From Chlamydiota bacterium (GTDB lineage Bacteria; Chlamydiota; Chlamydiia; Chlamydiales; Simkaniaceae), in contig JAJFMH010000040.1 of the NCBI GenBank assembly GCA_021772245.1, forward strand, positions 1 to 39,270: 39,270 bases of DNA, read 5' to 3'. Made by a program: the position numbers and the translations under genes. The notes below the pieces were generated by a model. It saw only the letters and a program-made list of their open reading frames with translations, was not told where the DNA came from and searched no databases. Positions 24,900-33,598 of this stretch are shown here, one piece after another; the stretch's first letter is position 1; each line of letters begins with the position of its first letter.

Positions 24900-25641
24900 T
24901 TTGTGCTCTTAGTATTTGAATGCCAATAAAAGCGTAATATAAGACCACCAAAATAAAAAGCAAAATACAAATCGCTCTAAATATTCCAATTTTTTTATAC
25001 ACAATGACGTGTTTATGACCTTTATCCCAAAATGTCTCTTTTTTAATGCTTAGCCAAAAAAGAGAGAGTAACATAGTAGCAAGAGATAAAAATGGAATTC
25101 CTAGACCGAAGCCCAATACATAAGCCCCAAAAGAACGTTTAAGAGACTGAGTATAGGACAAGTGTTTACGCTCAGAATTTAGGATTTTCATATGAATTAG
25201 AAATTTTCCAGGGGTTGTTCCAAAAGATGAGATCAATAGAGCTTCGATAAAATTCCAAACGAAATATATACCTAAAGCAAAAAATAGTGGGTTTTGCAAT
25301 GGAATTGGAATTCCAATAAGAGCCATTATGCAAACTACAAATATTGTAAAAATAAAATAGTCAAAAAACCTTCCAATAAAGCGAAGAACAGGTCTTACTT
25401 TATGCTTGCTAAGTTCTTCTTCTTTTTCCGGAAAGTTACTTCTTACAACCGGCGCTGGTTGATCTTCATCTGATACTTGAAACATTTCTATATCCATTAA
25501 TTTTTGCTTATGAGCTAAACAATCAGAGTAAACCTCCGTACTCCAATCAATTATTCCCTCATGGATTTTGTCTTTTATCTCATGAAAGGAAAAAGGCCCT
25601 TCTTTGCTTTTCTCTGTAAAGTAATACCAAAGTCTATTCAT
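24892..25641 (-). CDS. RDD-family membrane protein with N-terminal GYF-like domain
   Basis: A predicted 249-residue membrane protein. An N-terminal GYF_2-like domain (about residues 1-45, MNRLWYYFTEKSKEGPFSFHEI) precedes an RDD domain with four to five hydrophobic helices from about residue 82. The RDD marks include RFIGRFFDYFIF and the FGTTPGKFLIHMKI loop. Such proteins are thought to carry ions or solutes, or to anchor partners, but function here is unknown. The start is at 25641, where AAGGAG lies six bases before ATG; a longer frame starts at 25662. It overlaps gloB and lies 73 bases after the MptE-like pair. Confidence 0.8.
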   Translation of the reverse strand: MNRLWYYFTEKSKEGPFSFHEIKDKIHEGIIDWSTEVYSDCLAHKQKLMDIEMFQVSDEDQPAPVVRSNFPEKEEELSKHKVRPVLRFIGRFFDYFIFTIFVVCIMALIGIPIPLQNPLFFALGIYFVWNFIEALLISSFGTTPGKFLIHMKILNSERKHLSYTQSLKRSFGAYVLGFGLGIPFLSLATMLLSLFWLSIKKETFWDKGHKHVIVYKKIGIFRAICILLFILVVLYYAFIGIQILRAQSA

Positions 25642-25714
25642 GTATGACTCCTTTTTTTTCACATTAGCAAAAAAAAAGTTTCACGAGAAGAATTATTGAA
25701 ACATGATAATATAA

Positions 25715-27403
25715 CTATTCAATTTTAGAATATGGCAGCTCAATATTATCTAGAAAATGGATGCAGGTCTTATAGATCCCATCCCATACATACCTTTGCT
25801 GATTTAGCTTTGAGATTGGATGCATTTTTTTTGCAAAGTATCCCAATGTATTTTCAATACCATGCATTAAGATATCCGATGCAAGCTGCTCATAAAAATC
25901 CATTTTTAAAACAATCATCTGGGGAGGTTCTTTATACCCCTCTTCCATTCTTATTCCTTGCAGAGATTCTGTAATTTTTTTTGCAATCTCTTGACAATAC
26001 GTTATGCTTAAGCGCATCTCAAGTAATGCTTTTTCTGCTTTTTCTCTAGACACACCACTTTTTGCATTTTCTATCTTTGTTTTCATAAGTGATAAAATAT
26101 CTTTTTTTGGAAGTGATTTAATTACATCTGATAAGGGGCTAAATTTCATTCCTTCAAAACCAAGTCCACCAGTTGTGGCATTAATAAAAGTATCTGGATA
26201 CATTTTGGCAAAAGAGGCAATTACATCTGACTCCATGACCCATTTGACATTTGAGGTTGTCTTTTCGCCTCTATGGTCATCACGATCTAAATGATAGTCT
26301 GAAACAAAGTCTTGTGTATCCTCTTTATCATTTGCAAAAGTAACTCCATCAATATAACTTTTATTACCTGTATATGCTAAGTCGCAACCCACAAGGCATA
26401 TGGGGCTACATCCTAAAAAAGTCGCAAAAGCCACTGCAGTGGTTGTAACTGATAATGCTTCCTGAGACAGGTGTTTACCAAAGAGTTCTTCTTTAAGACC
26501 AAGCTTTTCATCAAGCCACATTTCAAATAAGCCACCTGTGAAGGTTTGTAAATATCCTTTTGGTCCCTTGAATAAATTGAGCACTTCTGGATGCAAACGA
26601 TTGCTGTATAACAATGGAATGTCAAAATATTTCCCATTTTTTAAACGAGTCAGCTCTTCCTCATTTGGGTCAATTGCTACTGCAAAACTTGGTTTAATCT
26701 CATTTTGAGTAAGGGCGGTAATAGCAGAGCCACATCCAAATACAAGGCCATAGTCTTTCATATCTTTAATTGCTGATAGACTATCACTAAGAGATGGACC
26801 AGCTCCACAAATAACAGCCGGAACTCCTTTAAATGCATCTTTCCATCGATTTCCCACAAACGCATTTCCTATCTGCAAAATATTTTTACTAAGATTTTTA
26901 CATAACTTGGGATAGTGGAGGCTTTCTTTAAAAAGAGCGTTGGAAAGCGTAGTTTTTCTCAAAATAAGCTCTTTGAGATTGCTCGCAGCAAAGTGAAGGC
27001 TCTCACCAAATTCAATTGTATTTTCTGGGTATTTACTAGCTAGTTTCTCTGCAATGGCTTCATCAAAACCATCTGGTAGATATTCTAAATGAACATTTGG
27101 CAGGTTAACTAATTCTCCAAAAGACTCTATTTCTATCATCGTGACAATCTTCCCTAGATCCTCCTCGATAAAAACAATCTCTAATTTAGGATATGTATCT
27201 AATGTAGATGCAATAAATGGAATCCAATGGGTAGAAATGCCTAGAAGATATAGAACATCTACATCTACTAGAGAATTTGGATAGGATACTTCGATGTCAT
27301 CTAGTTCTTTTTTTTCACTTAGCGTTGTCAATAGTGCAAATGCAATTTCTGGATATTTTTCTTGCAACAAGTCTTGCCAGTTAGAGCTTTTTAACTCTTG
27401 CAT
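25715..27403 (-). CDS. MptE-like (DUF115) protein, second of tandem pair
   Basis: A 562-residue protein of the DUF115/MptE-like family (PF01973), which includes archaeal pterin pyrophosphokinase MptE and flagellin-glycosylating Maf proteins. The core has GVPAVICGAGPSLSDSL (about residues 194-210), SFAVAIDPNEEE (about 238) and CSPICLVGCDLAYTG (about 335). A variable N-terminal region of about 190 residues and a helical C-terminus flank it. It shares this layout with the upstream gene, which it overlaps by 13 bases; GGAGG is four bases before the ATG. The phylum generally lacks flagella, so a glycosyltransferase or nucleotide-sugar role on another surface protein is only inferred. Confidence 0.75.
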   Translation of the reverse strand: MQELKSSNWQDLLQEKYPEIAFALLTTLSEKKELDDIEVSYPNSLVDVDVLYLLGISTHWIPFIASTLDTYPKLEIVFIEEDLGKIVTMIEIESFGELVNLPNVHLEYLPDGFDEAIAEKLASKYPENTIEFGESLHFAASNLKELILRKTTLSNALFKESLHYPKLCKNLSKNILQIGNAFVGNRWKDAFKGVPAVICGAGPSLSDSLSAIKDMKDYGLVFGCGSAITALTQNEIKPSFAVAIDPNEEELTRLKNGKYFDIPLLYSNRLHPEVLNLFKGPKGYLQTFTGGLFEMWLDEKLGLKEELFGKHLSQEALSVTTTAVAFATFLGCSPICLVGCDLAYTGNKSYIDGVTFANDKEDTQDFVSDYHLDRDDHRGEKTTSNVKWVMESDVIASFAKMYPDTFINATTGGLGFEGMKFSPLSDVIKSLPKKDILSLMKTKIENAKSGVSREKAEKALLEMRLSITYCQEIAKKITESLQGIRMEEGYKEPPQMIVLKMDFYEQLASDILMHGIENTLGYFAKKMHPISKLNQQRYVWDGIYKTCIHFLDNIELPYSKIE

Positions 27404-28947
27404 CCTACCTCCATAAATCTATTGATTACATCTTTAAAAAAAACAGCTCTTGCAATCTTCTTAGGCAATTCTGCTTGTTTCTCTCTAAAAATTGGATACT
27501 TCCAAACCTCCCAAATCGGTTGTAGTAATTCTTCAAATAAGAATGATGTTTCAACTTCAAAGTCCAGAAGCGAGGTATCCATATTTTGAGAATTTGTGCA
27601 AGCAATGCCCTCTTTCAGAATCTTTGAAAGTCGCATTAATTCTGTATCTATCTTCTTAAGAGTTATTTGCACGTATTCTTTCTTTTTGTTTGATTTCTCA
27701 AAAGCTTTTTCTAAAAAGTTTTTAGAAAAATCAAATGTCTCCAATAGATACTTATTTGAAGCTTTATTTAAAGCTATATGCTCTGCGCCTTCAATTTTTA
27801 ACCCTGAAGAGGTATTTACTACATGCAATCCTTGCTCAATTTGCTCCTCTATCCAGTAAGCGCTCATTTTAAAATCAGCCGTAGTAACAACATCTTCCCC
27901 ATTGATGTTTTTAACACACTCTAATTGAACTTTAGTATCATTAGATGGCGTAACACCATCTGCATACCTTTTATCTTTGGGATAACAAAAGTCGCATCCC
28001 ACTAAGATAATGGGACTACAACCAAGAGTTTTTGCAATTTGAATCTGAAAATTTACAACTGTCCATCCTGCATCTATTACAGGCTGTTCAAGCAAGTACT
28101 TTTCTAATGGGATTCCGCCTGTAATCCCCGCTAAAATTTGATCTGCGTTATATTTAGTAAGTAGGTCATGGTGAACTCGATTCAAATAAAACAAAGGATG
28201 ATTTGTATACATGTGTTCATATAGTCTACTTTTTGGAGGAAATGGATCTATTGCAGCAACAAAGTCAAGAGGGATACATTCTAAATCAAGTAAGGATAGC
28301 GCCGCGCCTCCTGAAAAAAATAATGCTCTATCTGTATGTTTTTTGAGACCCCCAAGATCTTTTGAAAGAGAGGGCCCAGCTCCCAAAATTATTGCAGGCA
28401 CACCCTTAAAAGGTTTGTTTTGAGAAATATATTTACTATCAGTTACCTGGAAATTCTTTCTCAGATTTTGATAACTTTGTATTCCAAAATCAGAATAGTT
28501 CGAAGCGGTAAGAAAAATTCCAACCTCTAGATTTTGCACTAAACCTTTCCACTCTGTTTGATTATTAGAAATATAGTGAGAGCTTGTAAACACTCTTTCC
28601 CAAAGAATTTGTTTTGCTTTTTCAAGGGTATCTAAATAGCAAAATGTAATTTGATTCTCTTCTAAGTATTTTTGGGCTTCCATTTTTTGTAAAAATGAAG
28701 CTAATCTATCAAGATCATCCTCAAAGAAGATGATACTGCGAAGTTTTTTTTCATAAAGCCAGGCAAATACTTCATCATGGAGAAAACTCACACCGAAGAT
28801 ATACAATGTGTCGATAGCATCAAATTCTAACTGCCTCTCAAGAGTTCGCAAAGGATAAGACTTATCAGCTAAAAACTGATGGTGAGAGAGTTGAAAAGCA
28901 AGAAGGGGATTTTTCTTTTCTAAATAAGAATACACATCGATTGTCAT
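27391..28947 (-). CDS. MptE-like (DUF115) protein, first of tandem pair
   Basis: A 518-residue DUF115/MptE-like protein, paralogous to its downstream neighbour. The core reads GVPAIILGAGPSLSKDL (about residues 187-203), DFVAAIDPFPPK (about 231) and CSPIILVGCDFCYPKDK (about 308). The N-terminal 180 residues form an alpha/beta region and the C-terminus is mostly helical with many Lys and Glu. Translation is coupled to the upstream nuclease-like gene (ATGA overlap). The pair, with hpf and the nuclease-like gene, forms one leftward operon. Function unknown; transfer of a sugar or a pyrophosphoryl group is suggested only by the family. Confidence 0.75.
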   Translation of the reverse strand: MTIDVYSYLEKKNPLLAFQLSHHQFLADKSYPLRTLERQLEFDAIDTLYIFGVSFLHDEVFAWLYEKKLRSIIFFEDDLDRLASFLQKMEAQKYLEENQITFCYLDTLEKAKQILWERVFTSSHYISNNQTEWKGLVQNLEVGIFLTASNYSDFGIQSYQNLRKNFQVTDSKYISQNKPFKGVPAIILGAGPSLSKDLGGLKKHTDRALFFSGGAALSLLDLECIPLDFVAAIDPFPPKSRLYEHMYTNHPLFYLNRVHHDLLTKYNADQILAGITGGIPLEKYLLEQPVIDAGWTVVNFQIQIAKTLGCSPIILVGCDFCYPKDKRYADGVTPSNDTKVQLECVKNINGEDVVTTADFKMSAYWIEEQIEQGLHVVNTSSGLKIEGAEHIALNKASNKYLLETFDFSKNFLEKAFEKSNKKKEYVQITLKKIDTELMRLSKILKEGIACTNSQNMDTSLLDFEVETSFLFEELLQPIWEVWKYPIFREKQAELPKKIARAVFFKDVINRFMEVGCKS

Positions 28948-29384
28948 TTGGTAGCATCCAATAATTCTTGATAGGTTGGAATAGAATCCATAAAAAGATA
29001 TTTATCTTCCTTTGCATCAAAATACCCAACAGCTTCTTGCGTTTTACCAACAAGTCCAATAAAAGTCGCTTGGATATAGTAGTTGTATCCAAGGACTTGG
29101 TCTAAGGTTTTTTGGTTGATCTTTTCCGCCTTGCACTCAATAACAAGAAGTGGGTGCAGAGAAAAATCCCCCTTGGCATAGCAAGCTATATCAACCCTTC
29201 GCTTAGGAAGATTTTTTGCATTTTGCAGATGAGGCAAGGATGCCAAATCTCTTTCGACCACAAGATAATTTTTAGGATATCCAAGAGAGTGAATCATTTT
29301 TTCAACAATAGAGTGCCTTACAATCTCTTCTGGATCAGATTTAATTTCTTTCGATCTAAAAGAGTCAAAAAAAGTTTCACTCAA
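28944..29384 (-). CDS. PD-(D/E)XK nuclease-like protein (HsdR N-terminal domain, HSDR_N_2 type)
   Basis: A 146-residue protein that corresponds to the N-terminal endonuclease domain of type I restriction HsdR, standing alone. The catalytic pattern is present: Asp in RRVDIACY (about residue 68), then IECKAEK (about 85-91, E-x-K), with a following Gln-Tyr region (LDQVLGYNYYI). No methylase or specificity gene is nearby, so classical restriction is not supported. The start is TTG at 29384, four bases after the hpf stop, with no Shine-Dalgarno, so it depends on coupling to hpf. It may act on nucleic acid, but a catalytic role is untested. Confidence 0.72.
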   Translation of the reverse strand: MSETFFDSFRSKEIKSDPEEIVRHSIVEKMIHSLGYPKNYLVVERDLASLPHLQNAKNLPKRRVDIACYAKGDFSLHPLLVIECKAEKINQKTLDQVLGYNYYIQATFIGLVGKTQEAVGYFDAKEDKYLFMDSIPTYQELLDATK

Positions 29385-29388
29385 TTTT

Positions 29389-30009
29389 TTATTCAGGAGC
29401 CATCATCCCAAAATTACCATCAGTTCTACGGTAAAGAACCTTTAGGCCTTGGTCTTCTTCAGATCTAAAAACAAGAAAATTGTCATGAGAAAGTTGCATT
29501 TTCATAACAGCTTCATCAAATGTCAAAGACTTAAGAGGACGGGTTTTTGTTTTCATTACTTTTGGCATCTCAAAAGGATCTGGTAAAGAGTCATTATTCG
29601 CATCAGTAATTTCTTCTTCGATTTCTTCACTAGAGCTCTGGGTATTTTCTAAGATATTGACTTGCATATCAACAAAAGAGACGCCCTTGGCATGGTGAGA
29701 TTGAATTTTATCTTTCCATTTCTTGATCTTAGCTCGAAGTTTTTCAAATGCTTTATCAATTGTTGCATACATATCCGTTGTTTCAGCATGTACAACAATT
29801 TTGAAATGAGAAAATTTCATAATTACATGAACAATATGATGAATTTTCTTTTCAACATCCAAACGAACAGAAACCTCTAAAATTTGTGGCGCTAATTTCT
29901 CTATTTTCCCAATTTTTTCTTCAATATAGTCACGTATAGGTTGGGTGATTTCAATATGTCTTCCAACTACATTGATTCTTGGAGTATTATCTTCATTTGG
30001 CTTTGTCAT
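29389..30009 (-). CDS. hpf: Long-form ribosome hibernation promoting factor
   Basis: A 206-residue long HPF, which joins two 70S ribosomes into inactive 100S dimers under stress. The N-terminal RaiA/HPF domain runs from about residue 11 to 110 (VVGRHIEITQPIRDYIEEKIGKIEK). An acidic linker of about 35 residues follows. The C-terminal dimerisation domain (about 148-206) carries KSLTFDEAVMKMQLSHDNFLVFR in two pieces and the VLYRRTDGNFG end. GAGG lies five bases before the ATG. It is the first gene of a four-gene leftward operon with the nuclease-like and two MptE-like genes. Dormancy of elementary bodies is a natural setting for such a factor. Confidence 0.92.
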   Translation of the reverse strand: MTKPNEDNTPRINVVGRHIEITQPIRDYIEEKIGKIEKLAPQILEVSVRLDVEKKIHHIVHVIMKFSHFKIVVHAETTDMYATIDKAFEKLRAKIKKWKDKIQSHHAKGVSFVDMQVNILENTQSSSEEIEEEITDANNDSLPDPFEMPKVMKTKTRPLKSLTFDEAVMKMQLSHDNFLVFRSEEDQGLKVLYRRTDGNFGMMAPE

Positions 30010-30102
30010 ATTTTCCTCATATTAATCTACTTGGTTAAGAGTTGCAGTGTAGATTTTTTTTTGATTAGAGTCAAAAATTTCTCTTAGTTGAAGAGATGAA
30101 AT

Positions 30103-30176
30103 TGCACCGAAGAGGATTCGAACCCCAAACCTCCCGGGCCGAAACCGGGTGCTCTATCCAGTTGAGCTATCGGTGC
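30103..30176 (-). tRNA. tRNA-Arg (anticodon TCG)
   Basis: On the minus strand, acceptor GCACCGA pairs with TCGGTGC. D-arm GCTC/GAGC, anticodon stem CCCGG/CCGGG with loop TTTCGGC, anticodon TCG, T-loop TTCGAAT. Discriminator A and no encoded CCA. One base pair at the base of the T-stem is T-T. It reads CGA and probably others by wobble. Confidence 0.88.
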
Positions 30177-30261
30177 TCAGTTGCGATCATTTTACAAAAA
30201 AACAACAATTATATCTAAGAATATTGTGTTTTTGTAGAATCTAAACTTACCTAGGAGTCCA

Positions 30262-30930
30262 ATGTCACATGAAAAAACTGAAGGAATTGTTCTAAAATCG
30301 CTTCCTTTTCAAGATTCGAAAAAAATCATTACTCTATTTAGCTTAGATTTTGGAATCATTACACTTATTACAAAAAAAATCAGCTCCAAGAATGTATCCC
30401 TCATACAACTACTTACTCCCCTTTCCATTGGAGAATACGCCTTTCGAAAAGGAAAGTCTGATCTTTACTCCCTACTTGACGGAAGCCTTATAGATACCCA
30501 CTCAAAATACCGGGATTCTTATGACAAAATAGTAGTAGGAGCAAACCTAATTCGATCTGTGAGTAAAACTCAAATGCATGGAAATAGCGCTCCAAAACTC
30601 TTTATTCTTCTAAAGCGTTATCTACAAAAATTACCCGAGGTCAAAAAGCCGCAAAATCTATTATGTAGTTTTTATTTGAAGCTCTTGTTACACGATGGTA
30701 TCGTCATTCCTCTTCAAAATTGCTCTAAGTGCAAACAAGCGGCATCTTGTCTTTTTTATGGAGAAAGCCTTTGCATTACATGCGCTCCTGAGCACTCATT
30801 ACGTTTTACAACAGAAGAGTGGCAAACTCTCTACGCTCTAACCTACACAACAAAATTTAGTCTGCTCGATGGACTAGATATCGCTGAAACACTTAGAAAA
30901 AAAATTGAAATATTATTTAGCAATATCTAG
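30262..30930 (+). CDS. recO: DNA repair protein RecO
   Basis: A 222-residue RecO, which with RecR loads RecA onto single-stranded DNA in gap repair. The N-terminal OB-fold begins EKTEGIVLKSLPFQDSKKIITLFS (about residues 4-27, in segments). The helical C-terminal half carries a zinc site formed by CSKC (about 153) and CITC (about 171). AGGAG lies four bases before the ATG. A tRNA-Leu on the other strand begins four bases after the stop. It closes the region colinear with the C. trachomatis CT457-CT470 block. Confidence 0.88.
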   Translation: MSHEKTEGIVLKSLPFQDSKKIITLFSLDFGIITLITKKISSKNVSLIQLLTPLSIGEYAFRKGKSDLYSLLDGSLIDTHSKYRDSYDKIVVGANLIRSVSKTQMHGNSAPKLFILLKRYLQKLPEVKKPQNLLCSFYLKLLLHDGIVIPLQNCSKCKQAASCLFYGESLCITCAPEHSLRFTTEEWQTLYALTYTTKFSLLDGLDIAETLRKKIEILFSNI

Positions 30931-30934
30931 ATAT

Positions 30935-31020
30935 TGCGAAAGGGGGGACTCGAACCCCCAAGAAGAATAACCCTCACTACCACCTCAAGGTAGCGCGTCT
31001 GCCAGTTCCGCCACTTCCGC
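30935..31020 (-). tRNA. tRNA-Leu (anticodon GAG)
   Basis: A type II tRNA on the minus strand. Acceptor GCGGAAG pairs with CTTTCGC (one G-T), with anticodon stem CTACC/GGTAG and loop TTGAGGT, giving GAG, which reads CUC and CUU. Long variable arm, T-loop TTCGAGT. Discriminator A, no encoded CCA. Confidence 0.9.
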
Positions 31021-31085
31021 AAAAAACTTGAAAATTTAGACGATTATCATAATAATATTGTCTCCATTTAGCAAGAATTTTCCTT

Positions 31086-31295
31086 ATGAAATACCCATTT
31101 ATAGCTCTTATCTATATCTATCAGAAGTGCATAAGTCCCATGCTTGGAAATACATGTCGATTTTATCCAAGCTGCTCGAAATATTCAATGGAAGCATTTA
31201 AGAAATATGGAGCCATTAAAGGGCTCTACTTAATGCTAAAAAGACTTGCAAAGTGTCACCCTTTTCATAAAGGTGGCGTAGATCCATTACCTTGA
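31086..31295 (+). CDS. yidD: Membrane protein insertion efficiency factor YidD
   Basis: A 69-residue YidD, a small membrane-associated protein that helps YidC-dependent insertion. It shows the family motif set: [13 protein letters not shown] (about residues 10-22), then [19 protein letters not shown] and the ending [11 protein letters not shown] with conserved Cys and His. Length is normal. It lies alone, after a leftward tRNA and overlapping the 3' end of the PgpH gene by 31 bases, not beside yidC or rnpA as in many bacteria. Confidence 0.93.
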   Translation: MKYPFIALIYIYQKCISPMLGNTCRFYPSCSKYSMEAFKKYGAIKGLYLMLKRLAKCHPFHKGGVDPLP

Positions 31296-33412
31296 GATTT
31301 TTTCTCAGGGTATTTCACACGAAGATGGCGAGTAACAGCTAAAGTCTTTACAATTACTGTTTTTACCGTCTCGAACTCTTCAAAGGTAAGTTTGCACTCC
31401 TGAAATTGCCCATCTTCCATCTTATCCTTTAAAAGGCGATTGACAAGTTTCATAATTGCTTCTTCAGAAACTTCTTCAAGAGATCTTGAGGCAGCCTCGA
31501 TTGTATCTGCTATCATTATTATGGCAGACTCTCTTGATTTGGGTTTTGGGCCAGGATATTGAAATTGACTCTTATCTACTTTAGTCTCGTCTTCATCCAT
31601 TTGCTGTAATTGCTTGCGATAAAAATAATAAACAAGCGTTGTTCCATGATGCTCTCTAATTACATCGATAAATGTCTTAGGCAAGCCATGTTTTCGAGCA
31701 AGCATCTCTCCCTCTACAACATGGGCAATGATTACTTGCGCAGATTCAATTGGAGTCAAAAGCTGATGGATGTTAAATCCACCCATTTGATTTTCTGTAA
31801 AGTAGTGAGGATTAAAAAGCTTTCCAATATCGTGATACAACGTGGAAACTCTACAAAAAAGTCCATTTGCACCAATTGCTTGCGCTGCAGACTCCGCTAA
31901 ACTTCCTACAACCAAACAATGTTGATATGTTCCAGGAGCTTCAATACTCAATCTTCGGAGCAACTCATTACTTGGATCCATATACTCCATCAGTGTTATA
32001 TCTGTCATAATATGGAATATCGATTCTAAAATGGGCAAGAGTCCAACAACGAGTATTGCTGTAATTAATAAAAAGGTAAATGTTGAGGTTAAATCTGAAA
32101 TTAGAGAAAAATTCCAGAAGGTATTTTGGGCAAAACTATATACGAAGAAAATGGGAATAATACATACCCAAACCTTGCCGCAAATAACAAATACTTCTTT
32201 TCTTTTTTTAAGCTGCCTTGAAGCTAATATGGCAACAAATCCACCCACTAAATTTACAATTAAAAATCGACTATGATCAACAGCAAGTGTTAAACCTAAA
32301 ATAACTGATAAAAAGCATGTGGTAAAAATAGCAATATTTGACCCAAGAAGAGAACATATTAAGATCGCTGTAAAAGGAATAATCAGCGGATACATGGCAG
32401 AATCCATCAGATTATTGTTCTCAGATAGAAGAAAATATTCTGTAATTTTGGCTAGAATTAAAGTGGTGATAATAATTACAGCATAAAGAGAGAGTTTTTT
32501 TATAGATCGAAAAAACTCTTTTTCCTTGTAGTAAAAATAAAATCCACCAATGAGTGTAATGAGCGTTGCAAAGAGAAAACTTCCCAAAATAGTAAGGGGT
32601 TCCCAGAGCATTCTTTTTTCCCCAAGTGATTTTTTCATTGCTTGAAGAAGAGCAACATGTCTTGGAGTAACTGTTTCGCCTTTATCAATGATTCGACTAC
32701 CAGCTTGTATCTTGGTAAATTTCTCAGGAATTCCTTCTTCAACAGCCTGTCTTACATCTCTTTGATCCTCTGAGGCTAGAAACATTCCGTAGTAGTATTT
32801 CTTAAAGAAATTAACTACATAAATCGCTGTCGATTTTTGAAAGTCTTTTGTTTTTACAAGAGTTTTAACTATTGAAGACCAAAATGCTTCTGGCAACTCA
32901 TTTGTTTTAGTAGCATCTGCAGGAACATAACTTATATAGTAAGCTGTTGAAAGTCCGATTGAATCCATTTTTTTAATTGTTCTTGCATCTGCAAACCTTG
33001 CCTGAAGAAGTGCATTCTGAACATCATCTCCAGCGTCATACATTTCTTCAAAAGTCACTCCTGGAAGATCTTCTCTCCAATCATGATCACCAATTAATAG
33101 TTTTTCAAAATCATATCTCTTTTGTCGAATTTCTCTTTGAGAAATTCGATAAATAGGACCAATATCCCGAATTGACTCCTGTTTAAGAAGAACCGTTCTT
33201 TCTTCATCTGGAAATTCAAAATCAACTTGAGCTACAATGTAATTTTTGGCAGTTGTATCTACATCTAGAATCTCTACTCTTACTTCTCTAAAGTGAAGAA
33301 ATACTGCGAGTGCAAAAAGAATAATAAAACCAATAAGGAGCTGCGCACCTCTTTGCCCTTCTGTAAGCCAATTACGCAAACGACTGATTTTTTTTTCGTT
33401 ACTAAAAGCCAT
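31265..33412 (-). CDS. pgpH: PgpH/YqfF-type 7TM HD phosphohydrolase
   Basis: A 715-residue membrane protein of the 7TMR-HD class whose characterised members hydrolyse cyclic-di-AMP. A first membrane helix (about residues 22-40) is followed by an extracellular domain (about 45-270) and then a seven-helix bundle (about 273-460). The cytosolic HD domain carries YQHCLVVG, the paired [22 protein letters not shown] and [11 protein letters not shown] metal-binding blocks. All key His/Asp pairs look intact. The ATG at 33412 is the only good start. Regulated turnover of c-di-AMP in the developmental cycle is an inference; the synthetase is not in this window. Confidence 0.9.
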   Translation of the reverse strand: MAFSNEKKISRLRNWLTEGQRGAQLLIGFIILFALAVFLHFREVRVEILDVDTTAKNYIVAQVDFEFPDEERTVLLKQESIRDIGPIYRISQREIRQKRYDFEKLLIGDHDWREDLPGVTFEEMYDAGDDVQNALLQARFADARTIKKMDSIGLSTAYYISYVPADATKTNELPEAFWSSIVKTLVKTKDFQKSTAIYVVNFFKKYYYGMFLASEDQRDVRQAVEEGIPEKFTKIQAGSRIIDKGETVTPRHVALLQAMKKSLGEKRMLWEPLTILGSFLFATLITLIGGFYFYYKEKEFFRSIKKLSLYAVIIITTLILAKITEYFLLSENNNLMDSAMYPLIIPFTAILICSLLGSNIAIFTTCFLSVILGLTLAVDHSRFLIVNLVGGFVAILASRQLKKRKEVFVICGKVWVCIIPIFFVYSFAQNTFWNFSLISDLTSTFTFLLITAILVVGLLPILESIFHIMTDITLMEYMDPSNELLRRLSIEAPGTYQHCLVVGSLAESAAQAIGANGLFCRVSTLYHDIGKLFNPHYFTENQMGGFNIHQLLTPIESAQVIIAHVVEGEMLARKHGLPKTFIDVIREHHGTTLVYYFYRKQLQQMDEDETKVDKSQFQYPGPKPKSRESAIIMIADTIEAASRSLEEVSEEAIMKLVNRLLKDKMEDGQFQECKLTFEEFETVKTVIVKTLAVTRHLRVKYPEKKSQGNGSTPPL

Positions 33413-33471
33413 GTAAAATTCTCCGCCCCTTCAAATTAAGACTTTTTAGCAGATTGTAGCAGAGGATTCTA

Positions 33472-33499
33472 TTTAGACCAAATTAACTCTAACTATAAA
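33472..33499 (+). promoter_or_regulatory. Candidate promoter for dnaX
   Basis: TTTAGA (33472-33477) and TATAAA (33494-33499) are separated by 16 bases, about 100 bases before the dnaX ATG. The boxes are fair. Confidence 0.35.
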
Positions 33500-33598
33500 T
33501 AATTTGATCCAAAATTCACTTAAAAATTTTCTCGAAAAGATCCTTTCTTTTATGTTAAAACAAAAAGCTAAAGCGTAATTGTTTACAAGGAAGCTCCT

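Noticed and set aside
25715-28947. Flagellin glycosylation locus
   Set aside because: No flagellar genes are present; only the family name suggests it.
28944-29384. Type I restriction system
   Set aside because: Only the N-terminal nuclease-like domain is present, with no helicase motor, methylase or specificity gene.
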